Positions 1-11,780 of a stretch of 64,000 nucleotides of DNA are shown here, in pieces (positions within the stretch are counted from its first letter, which is position 1; each line of letters opens with the position of its first letter). The notes under the pieces were generated by a model. It had not been told where the DNA came from. It was given only the letters and a program-made list of their open reading frames with translations, and did not search any database. This DNA comes from Tetrapyrgos nigripes. Lineage: Eukaryota > Basidiomycota > Agaricomycetes > Agaricales > Campanellaceae. A program made the position numbers and the translations under genes. The stretch covers positions 124,001 to 188,000 of the forward strand of contig JAACJM010000108.1 in NCBI GenBank assembly GCA_013368315.1, given 5' to 3'.

Positions 1-1060
1 ACTCGTTATTCCAGGGATTGAGCGCAAGTCGTGTGATGAATGCCAATTGATTATGTACTACTTATATGTGCAATAGACCTCTGTACCTCTTATTCAAATA
101 TTCATGGTAGGGCCGTCGACAATGAGACTATCCGAGAGCCCCTATTCAGATAGGGGCCATTTGCTATCGTTGCTTTGGCAATGTTTGGCTAAACCCTTTG
201 ATGACCTACCACCATGACGGTCAACGTCGACGTTCTCGAGAAGAAGGCCGGTCGTCTCTGGGACTGAAACGCGCTCAAACTTGGCCCGACAACTCTTCCC
301 CTACGTAATATCTATGTCTTCGGCTATCAGAGATAATCAGTTCTATGTACCTCAAGAAGTATCCTCGCAGAGCAACTCGCAAGCTGAAGAAAAAATGATG
401 GACCATCTCGTATCCGGGAAATGGGTGACCTATAGCCCCGGGAATCACTGACCCAGACGTCTGCTTACCCAAACTCTGGGCTTTCATCTAGGACTCAGAC
501 TGGTCTTCCCACAATCCATGAAAGGATACTACTTTAACTTAGCTCGTACCGGACTGCTGAGAGGTTATCGTGGAGGTCCTCCGGTATCGTACCCTGTCAA
601 GTTATATCTATCTGGTCTCCTATCAGGTCTGAATGTGCCCTCATGTTTATCCTATCCTATCCATAGGAAATTTAAAATCCGCCGTCTCATGCCAAGAACT
701 CTCCGTACAAAAACTGGTAGATCATAAGCTACGCTGCGTGCACAGTTTACTCTTTGCCCTCGCACACCTGAAATCCAGAAGGCGTGTGTATGTTGTACCT
801 TTTTCCATACATCAATGTCAACCAAAATCCAAAGTCCTGATTCCCGAGAACCGGTCTCCGGTATACCTGCAAAATCTTCCCAATGCCGTATGCCACGCTA
901 TTAAAAGTCTCACTGCACGCCTTTTAACCTGCCAGAGTTTTTCGTCCTTTATGTTCCCTCTCTCGGAACCTTTTTTACCATTTGCCTACTCTCTCAACGA
1001 GTAAAGAGGTCCCCTACAGTCCATCAAGTGCTTACTTCTCACCTATCCTCACCCACACCA
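1..1060. other. No gene recognised
   Basis: Only short open frames without recognisable similarity occur here. The last ~150 bp should hold the promoter and 5' leader of the DUF6593 gene that starts at 1061. No clear TATA box or repeat was seen. Confidence 0.5.
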
Positions 1061-1861
1061 ATGGCCAACAACGTCATCTCCCGTAACGCCCCCGACTACG
1101 ACCCAGAAGGCACCGGCGAACACAAACTCATCCTCGCCACCAACAGTATCCGAAACAACACTCTCGCCTCTCCAGACGACAAGCACTACTACGAAATATG
1201 CACCTGGTTCTGGCATCGTAATACCACCAAAATCAATAATCTCGAGCCCGATACACAGGTTATGAGGACTGTTGCTGAGATTGAGAGGGTCGCTGCTGGG
1301 AGGTATCGAGTGAGGTTTAAGAATGGCCAGCCAGAGTTTGGGGAGTGGATCTCGGATATTGATTTTTTGAAGCCAACTCCTGATGGAATGTGAGTACTAC
1401 TACTTCTGAGAGTAGCTTGTATCGTTCTGGAGTTCTGGATGGCTGATGTGTAGATGCAGTGGCGGGACGTTCACCGATAATGAAGGCATAGAGTATCGCT
1501 GGAAGACGCATAAACGGAATTTGCAAGTGAGTATCCTTGAACAATAGTTCCGTCTTTACCCGTCCTGACAATATGGGTTCTTCAGCTGGTTCGAGTCAAC
1601 GACGAGAAGAAGACCCCTCTGCTTAATTACAACCCTCATCGTCGGTATTTCTTCGTCCTTCTCATGTCTCGCCATGCTGCTTGGACTTTGAAACCGGAAT
1701 TATTGAAGATGCTGGATAGGTTGATTGGTAGGTCATTTTGTGAGATTTACCCTGCGTGAGCTGCTCTGACTCACTCTGTATTCCCCCTTATAGTGAGTTA
1801 CATTTTAGTTGAGAAGAGACGTAGAGCCGCACACAACTTGCTGAAGCGGTCAAAGTATTAG
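1061..1861 (+). CDS. DUF6593-family protein, four exons
   Basis: Exons read as 1061-1389, 1454-1526, 1586-1727 and 1794-1861, all with GT-AG borders and compatible phases, giving 203 residues. The N-terminal half shows the pattern I associate with fungal DUF6593: a 'NSIRNNTL' segment, then 'YYEICTWFWHRNTTKI', then an acid-rich stretch. The second half has 'DNEGIEYRWKTHKRNLQL' and ends in a basic tail (KRRRAAHNLLKRSKY). The ATG at 1061 is the first in frame with the conserved block. The family is widespread and often multi-copy in Agaricomycetes; its biochemical role is unknown. No signal peptide or membrane segment is visible, so a cytosolic location is likely. The gene precedes the Sec2-like gene on the same strand by about 250 bp. 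Exon structure is well supported by the continuous reading frame; the family call is from memory of the pattern. Confidence 0.75.
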
Positions 1862-2106
1862 GGATGTGTAAAGGATTAGAAATATTAGAATAAAGTACTC
1901 GCTTACCTTGGGCGTGAATAGAAACGCTTGACATCGTTGCTCCCCTGAAACTACAGTGGTAGTGAAGGAAGAGTGTGAAGGAGCTCTGGGCTGCGTGACC
2001 GTGACTTGCCACGCTCATCTCCAGGGCCGACACGATAGCTCATCATTCAACGGGACGTCGACGTTGACTCTCAAGGGAGGCCTCGTATCACGGCTGTATC
2101 TACCCA

Positions 2107-3729
2107 ATGCTTCACTTCCCATCCTCTGCCTTCCCAAACACCGGGCCAAATGGCTTACCCAAACGCAGCGATAGCTTTCGAAATCTCAACGCTACACAAC
2201 AAAAATCGTCTTCTGATCCGATGTTTCTGAAAATTGAGGAGGAGCTTCATGATGCGAGGAGAGTGCAGCAGCATGGGCAAGAGGATGATTTGAGGATGGC
2301 CTTGAATATGGTGATTAGTAGAGTCAGCGAGTTGGTGAGCGTTCCTTGTGTGCGGGTGTTCCTCAAAGATATTTATACTGCCCAGTCTAATGCACTCAGT
2401 GAAGCCTACAAAACTCAAGCAGAACTCGAAGTACAGCTCAATGTCGCGAAATCCAACCTCCAACTCGTCATTGCCAATAACGAAATGCTAGAGGAAGCTC
2501 TGAAGTCTGGACATCCCACAGACGTCGGTTGGCGACGGTCGAAAGAGGCCCAGACGCCGACGACGACGGAGAGCAGGCCTCAAAGCGTTGACATTGCACG
2601 AACCCACTCCGAGAACGGCAACGGTACTGCAGGACATAGTCCAGTCTCTCCTGCAGTACCGCCGTTTACTGCACCCAACACACCTCCACCTCCTCAACCT
2701 TCTGATACACGATTCTTCAAATTCCGGTTCAACTCGTCTGCGAATAACTCTAAACAACCACCGAGTAGGCCACAGACACCGCCTATGAGTGCTATGAGCA
2801 CGCAGCAGCCGCACTCACCCAAAGGTGCACATACTAGCTCGTCGTCTGTACCGTCATTACCGGCCCATGCTAAGGAGATTGAGGACCTCACCGCAGAGCT
2901 GGAGAAGGAGAAAACTGCTCGGAAAGCAGTTTTACAGGAGAAGGCGGCGTTGGAAGCCGAGCTGGAATCGTTGTCTCAAGCTCTTTTCGAAGAGGTGCGG
3001 TTCCTGCTTTTCATGAATTTGATATTCCTTAATGACTATTTCTAGGCCAATAAAATGGTAGCTCAAGAACGCATCAAACGAGCAGAAACGGAAGAAGAAC
3101 TCAAAGAAGCTCATGAGCAGAAGAAAGCTCTACGAGACGCGTTGAGGATAGTGGAGACTGAGGTAGAACATTTGAAAACGTCGAATTCGGCAGCGAATAG
3201 CCCTATGGTACCATCGTCATCAGGGTTTGGAGTCGTCCGTTCTCGCTCTTCGTCTCAGGTCGCGCTCAAGTCTCCACCGAGGTCAAGGACAACGTCTGCG
3301 TCGTCTGCAGTACCACCGCAACCGCAAAAGGAGAAAGAGAAAGAGAGAAGCGAGGAAGAGGGCTTCGACGAGCAGACCAAGGAAGAAAAGGACCGGGACG
3401 AAGAAGAAGAAAAGGACAAGGACCAGTCGTCTGCCCAGCACATCATCATCACAGGTGGTGCCCCAGAAACTCTGCACTCGCCTCATTCTCCTTCACCACC
3501 TACAGATCCCGAACCTAAATTACCGTCAGGCCGAGTGGACGAAGACGCTTCTGAATCAGGAGTCGTTTCTGTCAACTCGGAACACGGCCCAGATGCCGAC
3601 ATCCATACGACGTCAACCACTAGCATGCCGCCAGCACTCACAGAAACCGATGAACCCTCGCCATGGGCTGACGTGTCTTCTAGCTCGTCAAGCCATGCAT
3701 TACCGACTCGTCACAGTCTACGACTGTAG
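2107..3729 (+). CDS. SEC2: Sec2/Rabin8-type Rab guanine-nucleotide exchange factor
   Basis: Exons 2107-2334, 2386-2994 and 3046-3729 (two 51-bp introns) give 506 residues. After an N-terminal helical stretch (residues ~35-110), a Pro/Ser/Thr-rich linker leads into a long coiled coil at ~250-330. That coil carries the Sec2 signature 'SLSQALFEEANKMVAQER', interrupted in the DNA by intron 2. Sec2p-domain proteins are antiparallel coiled-coil GEFs that load GTP on Sec4/Rab8 GTPases on secretory vesicles and so drive polarised exocytosis at the hyphal tip. The C-terminal half is low complexity (Glu/Lys-rich, then Ser-rich), as is common in fungal Sec2 proteins. The start is the least certain part: 2107 is the first in-frame ATG but ~20 residues before the first helix have no diagnostic pattern, so an upstream exon is possible. 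The C terminus is followed by a CT-rich 3' region. Confidence 0.78.
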
Positions 3730-4778
3730 AACCTGATCCTACAATCCATGCTACTGTGATGTATATGCATCGGTGATGGACCTCGGTGTCTCTGGCATCT
3801 CTCAAAGAATGTGGGTCGTCCTCGGTGACCGGTGTTGGTTTCCGTTGCCCTCATACGCTTAGTCTTCAAATTCGTTTTCTTGGTTTCTCTCCGGATTCAA
3901 TTTTGCATGTCTTCTTCATTGCATTCATTCCTACGCATAGGCATCTTCCCTTCCTTTTTTCTTCCTCGTCTTCCTCTATTTCTCTCCAAGTCTATCTCCT
4001 CAGTCTGTTGCCTTTCTTGTTTGGTCTTCATTCTTTTACTCTTCTATCATTACTTCTTCTCTTCTCCTTCCTCTTCCATATCTGACTCCCAGGTTACACA
4101 AAAAATACTTGTGGACGCTTACTCATTGTCACCTTGCTCCACCCGTCATACCGCAGTTTACGGTCCCGAAAGGATTTTCTGTATACATACCCACCTGCCA
4201 CCGTTGGAAATAGTGAGCGCTGAGCGCTGAGCGGTCAACGGTGGCCGACCCCGTTACTACATATCTCCTACACCGATACATACTCGCATGCATACATAAG
4301 TACATATCTGTCTTTCGCTCTGATGATGTACAAGTATAACGTGTAATATCACTTTTCTTCAACCTGGGCCGACACAGCCACAGCCACTCTCTCCAATGTT
4401 GACGCGTTGACGTCCCAGCGTGAATTTGCTATGCATGACTACGATCTTGTCTTTTCAGAAGGACTGTCAATCGACTGTACTCAGAAAATCGAGGGCGCAA
4501 ACCCGCGTGGGTCAAATGAATCGGACTATTTCGAGAAAAAAAGGTGTGCAGTGGTCCTTCAAATTGTCAGGAATTTGCTTGTTGAGTTGGATAGATTCTT
4601 TTCTTGCACCACAACCAGAAGGACAGGATAAGGGTCCATACACGCGGTGATCAAATCTGACTCGAAACCACTCGAAACCACTCGCCTACAGTAACAATGG
4701 TTCCGCAATGGAGTCATTATTCTCCAAAAATCCCTTTGGCGCTCGGTGCCTCATTTGGAATCGCGGATCTTGATCACA
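3730..4778. other. Intergenic region, pyrimidine-rich
   Basis: From about 3870 to 4080 the + strand is strongly T/C-rich, probably the 3' untranslated region of the Sec2-like gene. A short direct repeat (two and a half copies of ACTCGAAACC) lies near 4661-4686, upstream of the BCS1-like gene. No convincing gene was seen. Confidence 0.5.
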
Positions 4779-4786
4779 TATATAAG
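4779..4786 (+). promoter_or_regulatory. TATA box of the BCS1-like gene
   Basis: TATATAAG lies 48 bp upstream of the ATG at 4834, at a spacing usual for fungal core promoters. Inference from sequence only. Confidence 0.55.
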
Positions 4787-4833
4787 GAGGCCAAGCCTCT
4801 CAGCCACCCTCCACCAGCCCTTCTTTGACCGTC

Positions 4834-7207
4834 ATGGCGTTTTACATCGAACAACTGCAACACGTTTTCCCTGGTCTCCAGGCTACACTTCAAAACGCCA
4901 CCAACGCCTCTACCATGGCCAACGACACCGCAACGGGACTCATCGAAAATATCGCTGGTCAAGCACTCCCACCTGAACTCTCATCACTCCTATCACTCCT
5001 TTTCTCTATGACCTCGTTACGGGATTGGTTAAAATTGATCGTCATTGGAGGATTTTTCGAGAGTTGTAGGAGGTTGTTTTCGTGGGTGTATACCAAGATT
5101 ATGGAGTCGTTTTACATGCATGCGACTTTTGACGGTGATGATCCTAGTTATGGTGCGTGGTCCTTTGTCCTAGTTTGTTTTGTCGATGTCATACAGAGTC
5201 TGATCGAAAAATTTTCCTTCTTTTGATAGAATGGATGATGGTCTGGCTTTCAAAACAACCTGCATGGGGTAAGTCGTACCTCATGCACTATCATGGGGTG
5301 TTAACTGCTGTTAATGCGTTCTCATCATCGGTCTAGCTAAAACCCGGGATGTCGAGATTTCCACCGAAACATATGGGGCTAACAACACTGCCGTTATTGT
5401 GGGAGACGACGAAGACGAGTCTGGGTTGTCTCAGTTTGACTCTACGACAAGTCGGAGCATCTCTTATGTCCCTTCTCCTTCAAAAACCTATTCCCTATGG
5501 TATAAACGCCGGTACATGACCATCACACGGACTCGAGAAAAAGAAGGGAGGTACAATCAAGTTGACAATATTCTTCATGTCAAGTATGTATGTGGCTTGA
5601 GTTGGATTCTTGCCGATGACTGACGGTGCCACTACTTAGCATTTTGACACGGGACCACAGAGTGCTTTTACAGCTGCTCAAGGAGGCTAGGAAGACCTAC
5701 ATCGCTGCCCAGGACAATAAATTGTCCATCTATACCGCAGACAGGTTAGTCTCCTTTCAGCGTTATTTTACAGCTCTGCTCATCGGGTTTGGTACATAAT
5801 GACAGTTACAACGACTGGCGTCGTGTGACAAGTCGACCGAAAAGAAGTCTCAGCTCTATCGTTCTGGATCCTGGCATCAAAGATTTGCTTCTCGAGGACG
5901 CACGCGACTTCCTTGCCAGCAAACAGTGGTATAATGAACGCGGTATTCCTTTCAGACGTGGTTACCTTTTGGTACGTCGTCTATCGCATCATCTCTCCCA
6001 TTTACTATTAGTTCTAACAAGGATGCATATGCACCATCTTTCAGTATGGCGCCCCTGGCTCTGGCAAAACTTCCGTCATACACAGTATCGCTGGCGAACT
6101 CGAGCTCGATATCTACATCATCTCTTTATCGAGGATTGGGCTTGATGATTCAAGTCTCAATACCCTCGTTAGCAACCTCCCGGAAAGATGTCTCGCTCTA
6201 ATGGAGGATATAGACGCAGCGTTTACGAATGGCCTATCGAGGGATCTTGATGAGCCGGATTTGGACGAGGCTGCCGTTTCTAAACTGAAGGGAGAAGAAG
6301 AGGATTTGCAGAATGGAAGGGACAGTAATGGAAAGGATAGTAATGGAAATGGAAATGGAAATGGCAACACTCCCACTACCGGCAGGTGAGTAAATCCTGT
6401 ACTCGCTCAAATTGACCTGCATGAGTATTAATGTATATCCTCTCTTTTCCTTTCTTTGTTCTCTTCTTTTCTAGCCGTGTAACCCTCAGTGGTCTCCTCA
6501 ACGCCCTAGACGGAATTGGTGCCCAAGAAGGTCGCATCCTCTTTGCTACTACCAACAACTACTCTTCCCTTGACCCAGCTCTCTGCCGCCCTGGCCGTAT
6601 GGACCTCCACATTGAGTTCAAACTTGCTAGCAAGTACCAAGCTAAATGGCTGTTCAGGCAGTTTTATCATCCTGCTGGAGTGTTTGATCAGTCTCTTATG
6701 AATGACGATGAGAAGGAGGAGACTCAGAAGGAGGAAGAGGACTCAGAGGGTTTACAAGTTAAGCGGGAAAAGGAAACAGGGAGTAGTGATTCTGGGTATA
6801 GCTCGTCGAGCGAAAGCTCAAGCCCGACTACGACTTCGTCTCCAGTGCTGTCATCTCCTTCATTCCCGGTGTCGTCGTCACCCCAATCCGCATCCTTCTC
6901 CCCATCACAGACATCCAGAGCCCTTGCAGAAAAATACTCGGTCAAACAGATCAAATCTCTCTCCAACGACTTCGCCAAAGCCATTCCTGAGAGACAGCTC
7001 TCCATGGCGAGTTTACAAGGGTATCTAATGACGTACAAGACTAGGCCTGGGGATGCGGTCAAGAATGTTGCGAAATGGGTGCAGAAGGAGAAGGAGGCGG
7101 CGCTGTTGAGGCAGAAGAAGAAGGCCGGGAGAGGGAAGAAGGGCTCTGTGAAGTCTTCTAGTGGTGGAGGTGAAGAGAAGGAAGAGACGAATACGAAGGA
7201 AGGATGA
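4834..7207 (+). CDS. BCS1-like mitochondrial AAA ATPase, seven exons
   Basis: Exons 4834-5152, 5230-5268, 5337-5583, 5640-5744, 5806-5971, 6045-6385 and 6475-7207 join with matching phases into 649 residues. Hydrophobic residues ~50-80 form the single N-terminal membrane segment expected of BCS1. A BCS1_N domain follows, ending near 'YNDWRR'. The AAA module has Walker A GAPGSGKTS (start of exon 6), Walker B 'LALMEDIDAAF', then 'LSGLLNALDG' and sensor 1 'ILFATTN' followed by an 'RPGRMD' arginine finger. BCS1 proteins sit in the mitochondrial inner membrane and translocate the folded Rieske protein during complex III assembly. Basidiomycetes carry several BCS1-like paralogues, so this copy may have another client. 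About 65 acidic/Asn-Gly-rich residues are inserted between Walker B and the next helix, and the C terminus has Ser-rich and Lys-rich tails. All catalytic motifs are intact. Confidence 0.88.
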
Positions 7208-8160
7208 TTGATGCGCATGGGGCGTAACGAGTTGAGCTGTGTTGGGAGTAAACTTTTTCTTGTGGAATTGGCCATGTTTTTGGCTGGCGAAGCATTAGGC
7301 TCACAGGTTGATATCAGCACTTCACGTTGGGTTTTGAGCCCTCTGCCAGTGCATATACGACCCTGGTTGGGTGCGAATGATAGCTAGGAAGCAAGGGGGT
7401 TCGGATATTGCGGACCGGCACACTCCGGTGGTCGGTCGGTCGGGGGTCGAGGATCACTAAAAAATTTTTGGATGTCAAGATTTTTACTCCTCTGGAGGCC
7501 TTGGAGCGAGGGTGGGAAGTTTATGGCAAAGGTTGGAGTGCCCTTTGTGCTTATTTTAGCTTTTCTTATTGTTCCAATTGAGTGTCAACACTGAAATGCC
7601 ATATTTGGAATCAAAAGGCAAGGGGCCAAATGTAAATGAGAAATCAGCCATGACTCCAATGAGCATCTTCTCCCTTCTGTACCTCCACAACAGCTCTCTG
7701 GCTCATTTTCTGATGAAACAGGAGCAGGAGATGTTGCGAAATGCTCCAATTCTAAGTGTGTTACTAAATGGGTGAGTCAACGACATCTTCGCCAATGGCA
7801 CCAGAGCTCACCTTTTTCACAGTACCATATGGGATGCCAGAACCTAGATGACTTTGTTCCTGCCGGCTGGCTTTGTGAGGTTTGCGATGCAGAGAGGCCA
7901 GCAAAGCAAAGGCGACGACGCTGATTAGATAACTTGATTATGTAACATTACTACTATATTTGGTAGGTATGGTCGGTCAGTCAGGTCTGAGGGGTTCTTA
8001 ATGCAAAAAGTGCCTGTGGGCTTCTTAGGCAGCAGCATGGCCTATTTCCTCAGGCAACATCGAGTTGATGTCGGAATAACTGCTATAGACTCTATTGTGC
8101 CAGTAGCAACTTTGATGCATGCCTACGCCTGGATAATCACTGGGATGTCTGACAGCACTC

Positions 8161-8232
8161 CATCAGCAAATCCACAATTCTGTGATTGGCATCCTGGCAT
8201 GTGAAAAATGCCGGATCATACCAAATTTCGGC
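8161..8232 (+). repeat. Left arm of an imperfect inverted repeat
   Basis: The arm begins CATCAGCAAATCCACAA and contains TGTGATTGGCAT and GATCATACCAAAT. The same order of motifs appears on the other strand at 9508-9593, 1.3 kb away. Similarity stops outside the arms, so these may be the ends of a decayed DNA transposon; no transposase was seen between them. Confidence 0.45.
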
Positions 8233-9507
8233 TGTATGATCGCGTATCCATACAACCCCGAGTGCATCCTCAAGATACACGATCATACCAGGTATGCCCC
8301 CAATCCTACGGGAAGATACAAGCAAAGATGCTCCTTCCTACACAGTCCCGCAACCTCCTTCACCTCCAGAATGCCAGATTATGCAACTGGATACCCCATA
8401 TTGCAGTACTTGGACAATTCCTAGACAGGCTACGCAGCAGTAGGAAGCAGAAAAATGTATGTATTTTGCAATGGTATGTAGTACATGGTCATACAATACA
8501 TCACCCATGCTCCATCACACTCACCTCCTCACACTACCCACTCCGAGCATAATCCTCTCAACGGAACATACAACGGCACCACTACAACTTCACAGCTCGG
8601 GCATAGGTGCTAATGAAAAAAACAGTCAGAAAATAGGAAACATTGAGAAGATTAGCACATACCTTGAGAGTGCAGTGAATAGGATGGTGACCTGCACACT
8701 GGTAAAAGAATACAGTCAGAAGATAGTGGCTTTCAAGCATGTCAGTACTCACCTCTGAGAACAGGAAACAGCAGAGCAAGGATCTGGAAGCATGAGGACC
8801 TGGACAACTATGTCAGTCAAATATCAGTCCATGATATACGAGAGTATAACAAGAGACTTACTCAGTTGCCAACCGTACCAAATGCCCTGGACAAGAGCAC
8901 GTATTAGCAGGGCCTGGAAATAATGGAGGTGAACAGACACACCTAAGGCATGGGAGTACACGGTGAAAAGAAACTGGAGCTACAAATGGGCAGAAGAAGA
9001 GGCGAATTAGAGGGAGATGATGGGGAAAGGAAGAAAGAAATAACCGAGTCGTGTCTAAAATTGCTGGTTGATCAAAACATTTTGAACTCTGCCCGAATTG
9101 AGTCTTGTGACTGTAAATGTCTTAGCAACAGGCGGCATTGCTTTGTTCCTGGGTGCTCCAACCTGCCAACATAAAGTCAACACATTGGCAACTGCTTCGC
9201 CCTCTCCTGCCCCCCTGCCAGCCCCTCCCCTCTATTGACCCTCCATTGCTGTTTTATTCACCAGGAGTGCCCATGTACAGAGTCTGAGTCTTTTCTTGTA
9301 AACAGATAGTATGTAAATGCTGATAGTATCACCAGAGAGTAGTACATAGTCTTTTATTACAATGGAGGAGAAACATTCTTCTATGTACTTACAGTAAAGT
9401 TATAGAAATGGACCTGTTCCAATTTCCAAAGATGCAGAAAATACCAAATATGATTGGTGTATCTGTGGATGCCAAGCATATATTCAGGGAAACACCCGGT
9501 AGTGCAT

Positions 9508-9593
9508 CATTTGGTATGATCGGGCATTCGGAGGATGCGAAGATAGGTGAAGATGCCAAATATGCCAATCACACTTTTGTGGATTTGCTGATG
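9508..9593 (-). repeat. Right arm of an imperfect inverted repeat
   Basis: Reverse complement of this stretch matches 8161-8232 in the motifs CATCAGCAAATCCACAA, TGTGATTGGCAT and GATCATACCAAAT, with a ~14-bp extra segment in the middle. Confidence 0.45.
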
Positions 9594-10278
9594 TCCAAGC
9601 ATGGTTGTAGAGAGAGCTGTGGACAGAAGCTGAGTGGGCATGGCTTGCTTCTTCGTTGCAAAACAAGCTTACCGGGGGTTCAGCATGGGACAACACACTC
9701 CCAAAAAGGAAAACATCATGTGATGAGTGCAGCATTGGGGTGAAATAGACCGCATTTGGGAGATAAAACCCACTACCTATATGGTAGTGGGAATTTTTTC
9801 AACGTAGTGTAATGAATAAAATTTTTCATACCCCCTTGCTAGGAAGGCGGGGAACTGGCAATTTGGCATGGTACAAATATGGCATGATAGGAGTCTAGCA
9901 TGTAATGATATACGCACTTGGAGACCTGCAGCCTAGAGTGGTGGTACAACTTTACAAGCACAGGTGGTATGCAATAAAATCAGATGTTTGGGTACCACCT
10001 GACTATAAATACATCACCAGCGGCCACTCTTAAATGTTGATATCATCCGTACAACATGTCAAGATACTCCCAGTCTCAGTCTGGAATTGAAGGGCTGAGT
10101 ATGCTCAGTGCCTTTCCAGCTCAAAATCAGCTTACTATCTGCTTGATTTGTCATGTCCAAGTCCCAGTCCAGTTATGACAATAATAGAAGCAGTGATGGA
10201 GGTTGATGCTCAAGATGAAATTCACTCACAAAGATTTCCTCTGAGTCCAAACAATCTCCATGCCTCCTGTCTCTGTCC

Positions 10279-10310
10279 CCTCCTCCTCCTCCTCCTCCTC
10301 CTCCTCCTCC
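10279..10310 (+). repeat. (TCC)n microsatellite
   Basis: About ten uninterrupted TCC units. Confidence 0.9.
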
Positions 10311-10451
10311 TGGGGGTTAGCCTCCATACTTAGGCCTTCTAGAAGATTAGATACTAATCAAAGCACTTTCATGGTAATCAAACTCCTTGCCATGGGTTAC
10401 TCTACTAGTCTTCCCAAGGGGGTCTGGGCTGGAGAATCCTGTACCGGGACT

Positions 10452-10797
10452 AGGTAGGTAGGTTCCCTGGCGAAGCCCTTAATTTTTTTTTTTTACTGAC
10501 TAATTTAGAGCTGGCAAGCATGCTGGCGGGTGTCAATCTGGTTAGCTGTGAAGTTAAACACATAAATATATGCTCACCAGATATTTTGTGACAATTATGC
10601 AGTATCTCTGAGCGTGAGCTGGGTAAGGTTCCGACTGTCCGGCAAAGCATGAGACTTGAGGTCATGTGCACATACTATATTTGGCAGGTAAACTCATGTG
10701 AACTTACCTTATATAGAAGGTAAGGTAGGTAGGTTCCTTGACCAAGGCACTAAATTTTTTTCGGACCCCCGGTTGTTAATTTTTTTTTCGGACCCCC
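10452..10797. repeat. Two short direct-repeat families
   Basis: TAGGTAGGTTCC followed by a gene-like GC stretch and a T-tract occurs at ~10452-10494 and again at ~10725-10758. In addition TTTTTTTTCGGACCCCC occurs twice in tandem at ~10752-10770 and ~10780-10797. These look like the ends of old insertions. Confidence 0.5.
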
Positions 10798-11289
10798 TTG
10801 AGTCTTCCACAAATGAGTCCCACAATCACATTTGACACCGTCTGTTTAGGCCTGTGCAATTCGTCTCTTCGTTGACCATATAAAAAACACTGGGAATGAT
10901 GGTACCTCGCAAGGCCTTGCTACTTTTTGTCATGGTCAGCATCACAAAATCTGCTGAAGTATGGCCAACCATCCACAGTCATGGCCCTTGATGGAATATG
11001 CTGGCCATAGTATTCCATGCTTGGATTATGCATGGAACTCAGGAACTGTAAGAACCATGATTGCAGATGGTTAGCCAGCATGATCCATGCATGGCCATGT
11101 TTTGGTGGATTCCATGATGAGGGGCTAGTCAGGGGCCATCGTCTTACAGGCTATAGCACAGCAATTTTATAAAAGTTTATGCAAAAAATGCGGTTATAAC
11201 CGTGAATGACTTCTTTTAAAAAATGACAGTTGATCCTTGCCTCTGAGGCATCTGTAAGTGACCTGCCATTCTCAGAATGGTAACTCATG

Positions 11290-11780
11290 GACCATCCATG
11301 GTCTCTGGTCTTTACTTTGGAAATTGCCTTCTCTTGGTGCTCACCTGTTGGGCTTTTCAGGAAAATGCTTAGGCTTGGCTACTTAATGTACCCGACCCCC
11401 TGGGAATATTCCCACCCTGCTTGGCATGCGCGCCCATTGCATCGTTATATTGCACCTGCATGTATGCCAATCACATTGGTACACTCTAGTGTAGTGGTAC
11501 TAGATCAAAACTTGAATTGTCGTTGGCATTTCCAAAAAATGCTCTGGTTCAGGATCGGTGCACACTATAGGGGCTGCACCCTACTCTGGGAATATTTCCT
11601 GCCTGCTTGCGAATTGGCTGGCAGCCCATTGCATTCATATATTGCGTTCATTGTTTTAAATATGCATTATACCACTCTGTATGTAGTACATATGTAGGTG
11701 AATATAGAGAATATGTATGGTCGGATTTCTTTGGGAATTGCTCTGGGTTCTATTGCACACCCCCTAGGAAATTATTACAT
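11290..11780 (+). repeat. Diverged tandem duplication
   Basis: Segments with 'CTGGGAATATT', 'CCTGCTTG' and 'GCCCATTGCAT' in the same order occur at ~11399-11450 and ~11588-11650, and a fainter third relative follows near 11740. The period is about 190 bp. Confidence 0.45.

Noticed and set aside
10279..10310. Coding repeat (Leu run in the + frame)
   Set aside because: A plain TCC microsatellite in DNA without other coding signs.
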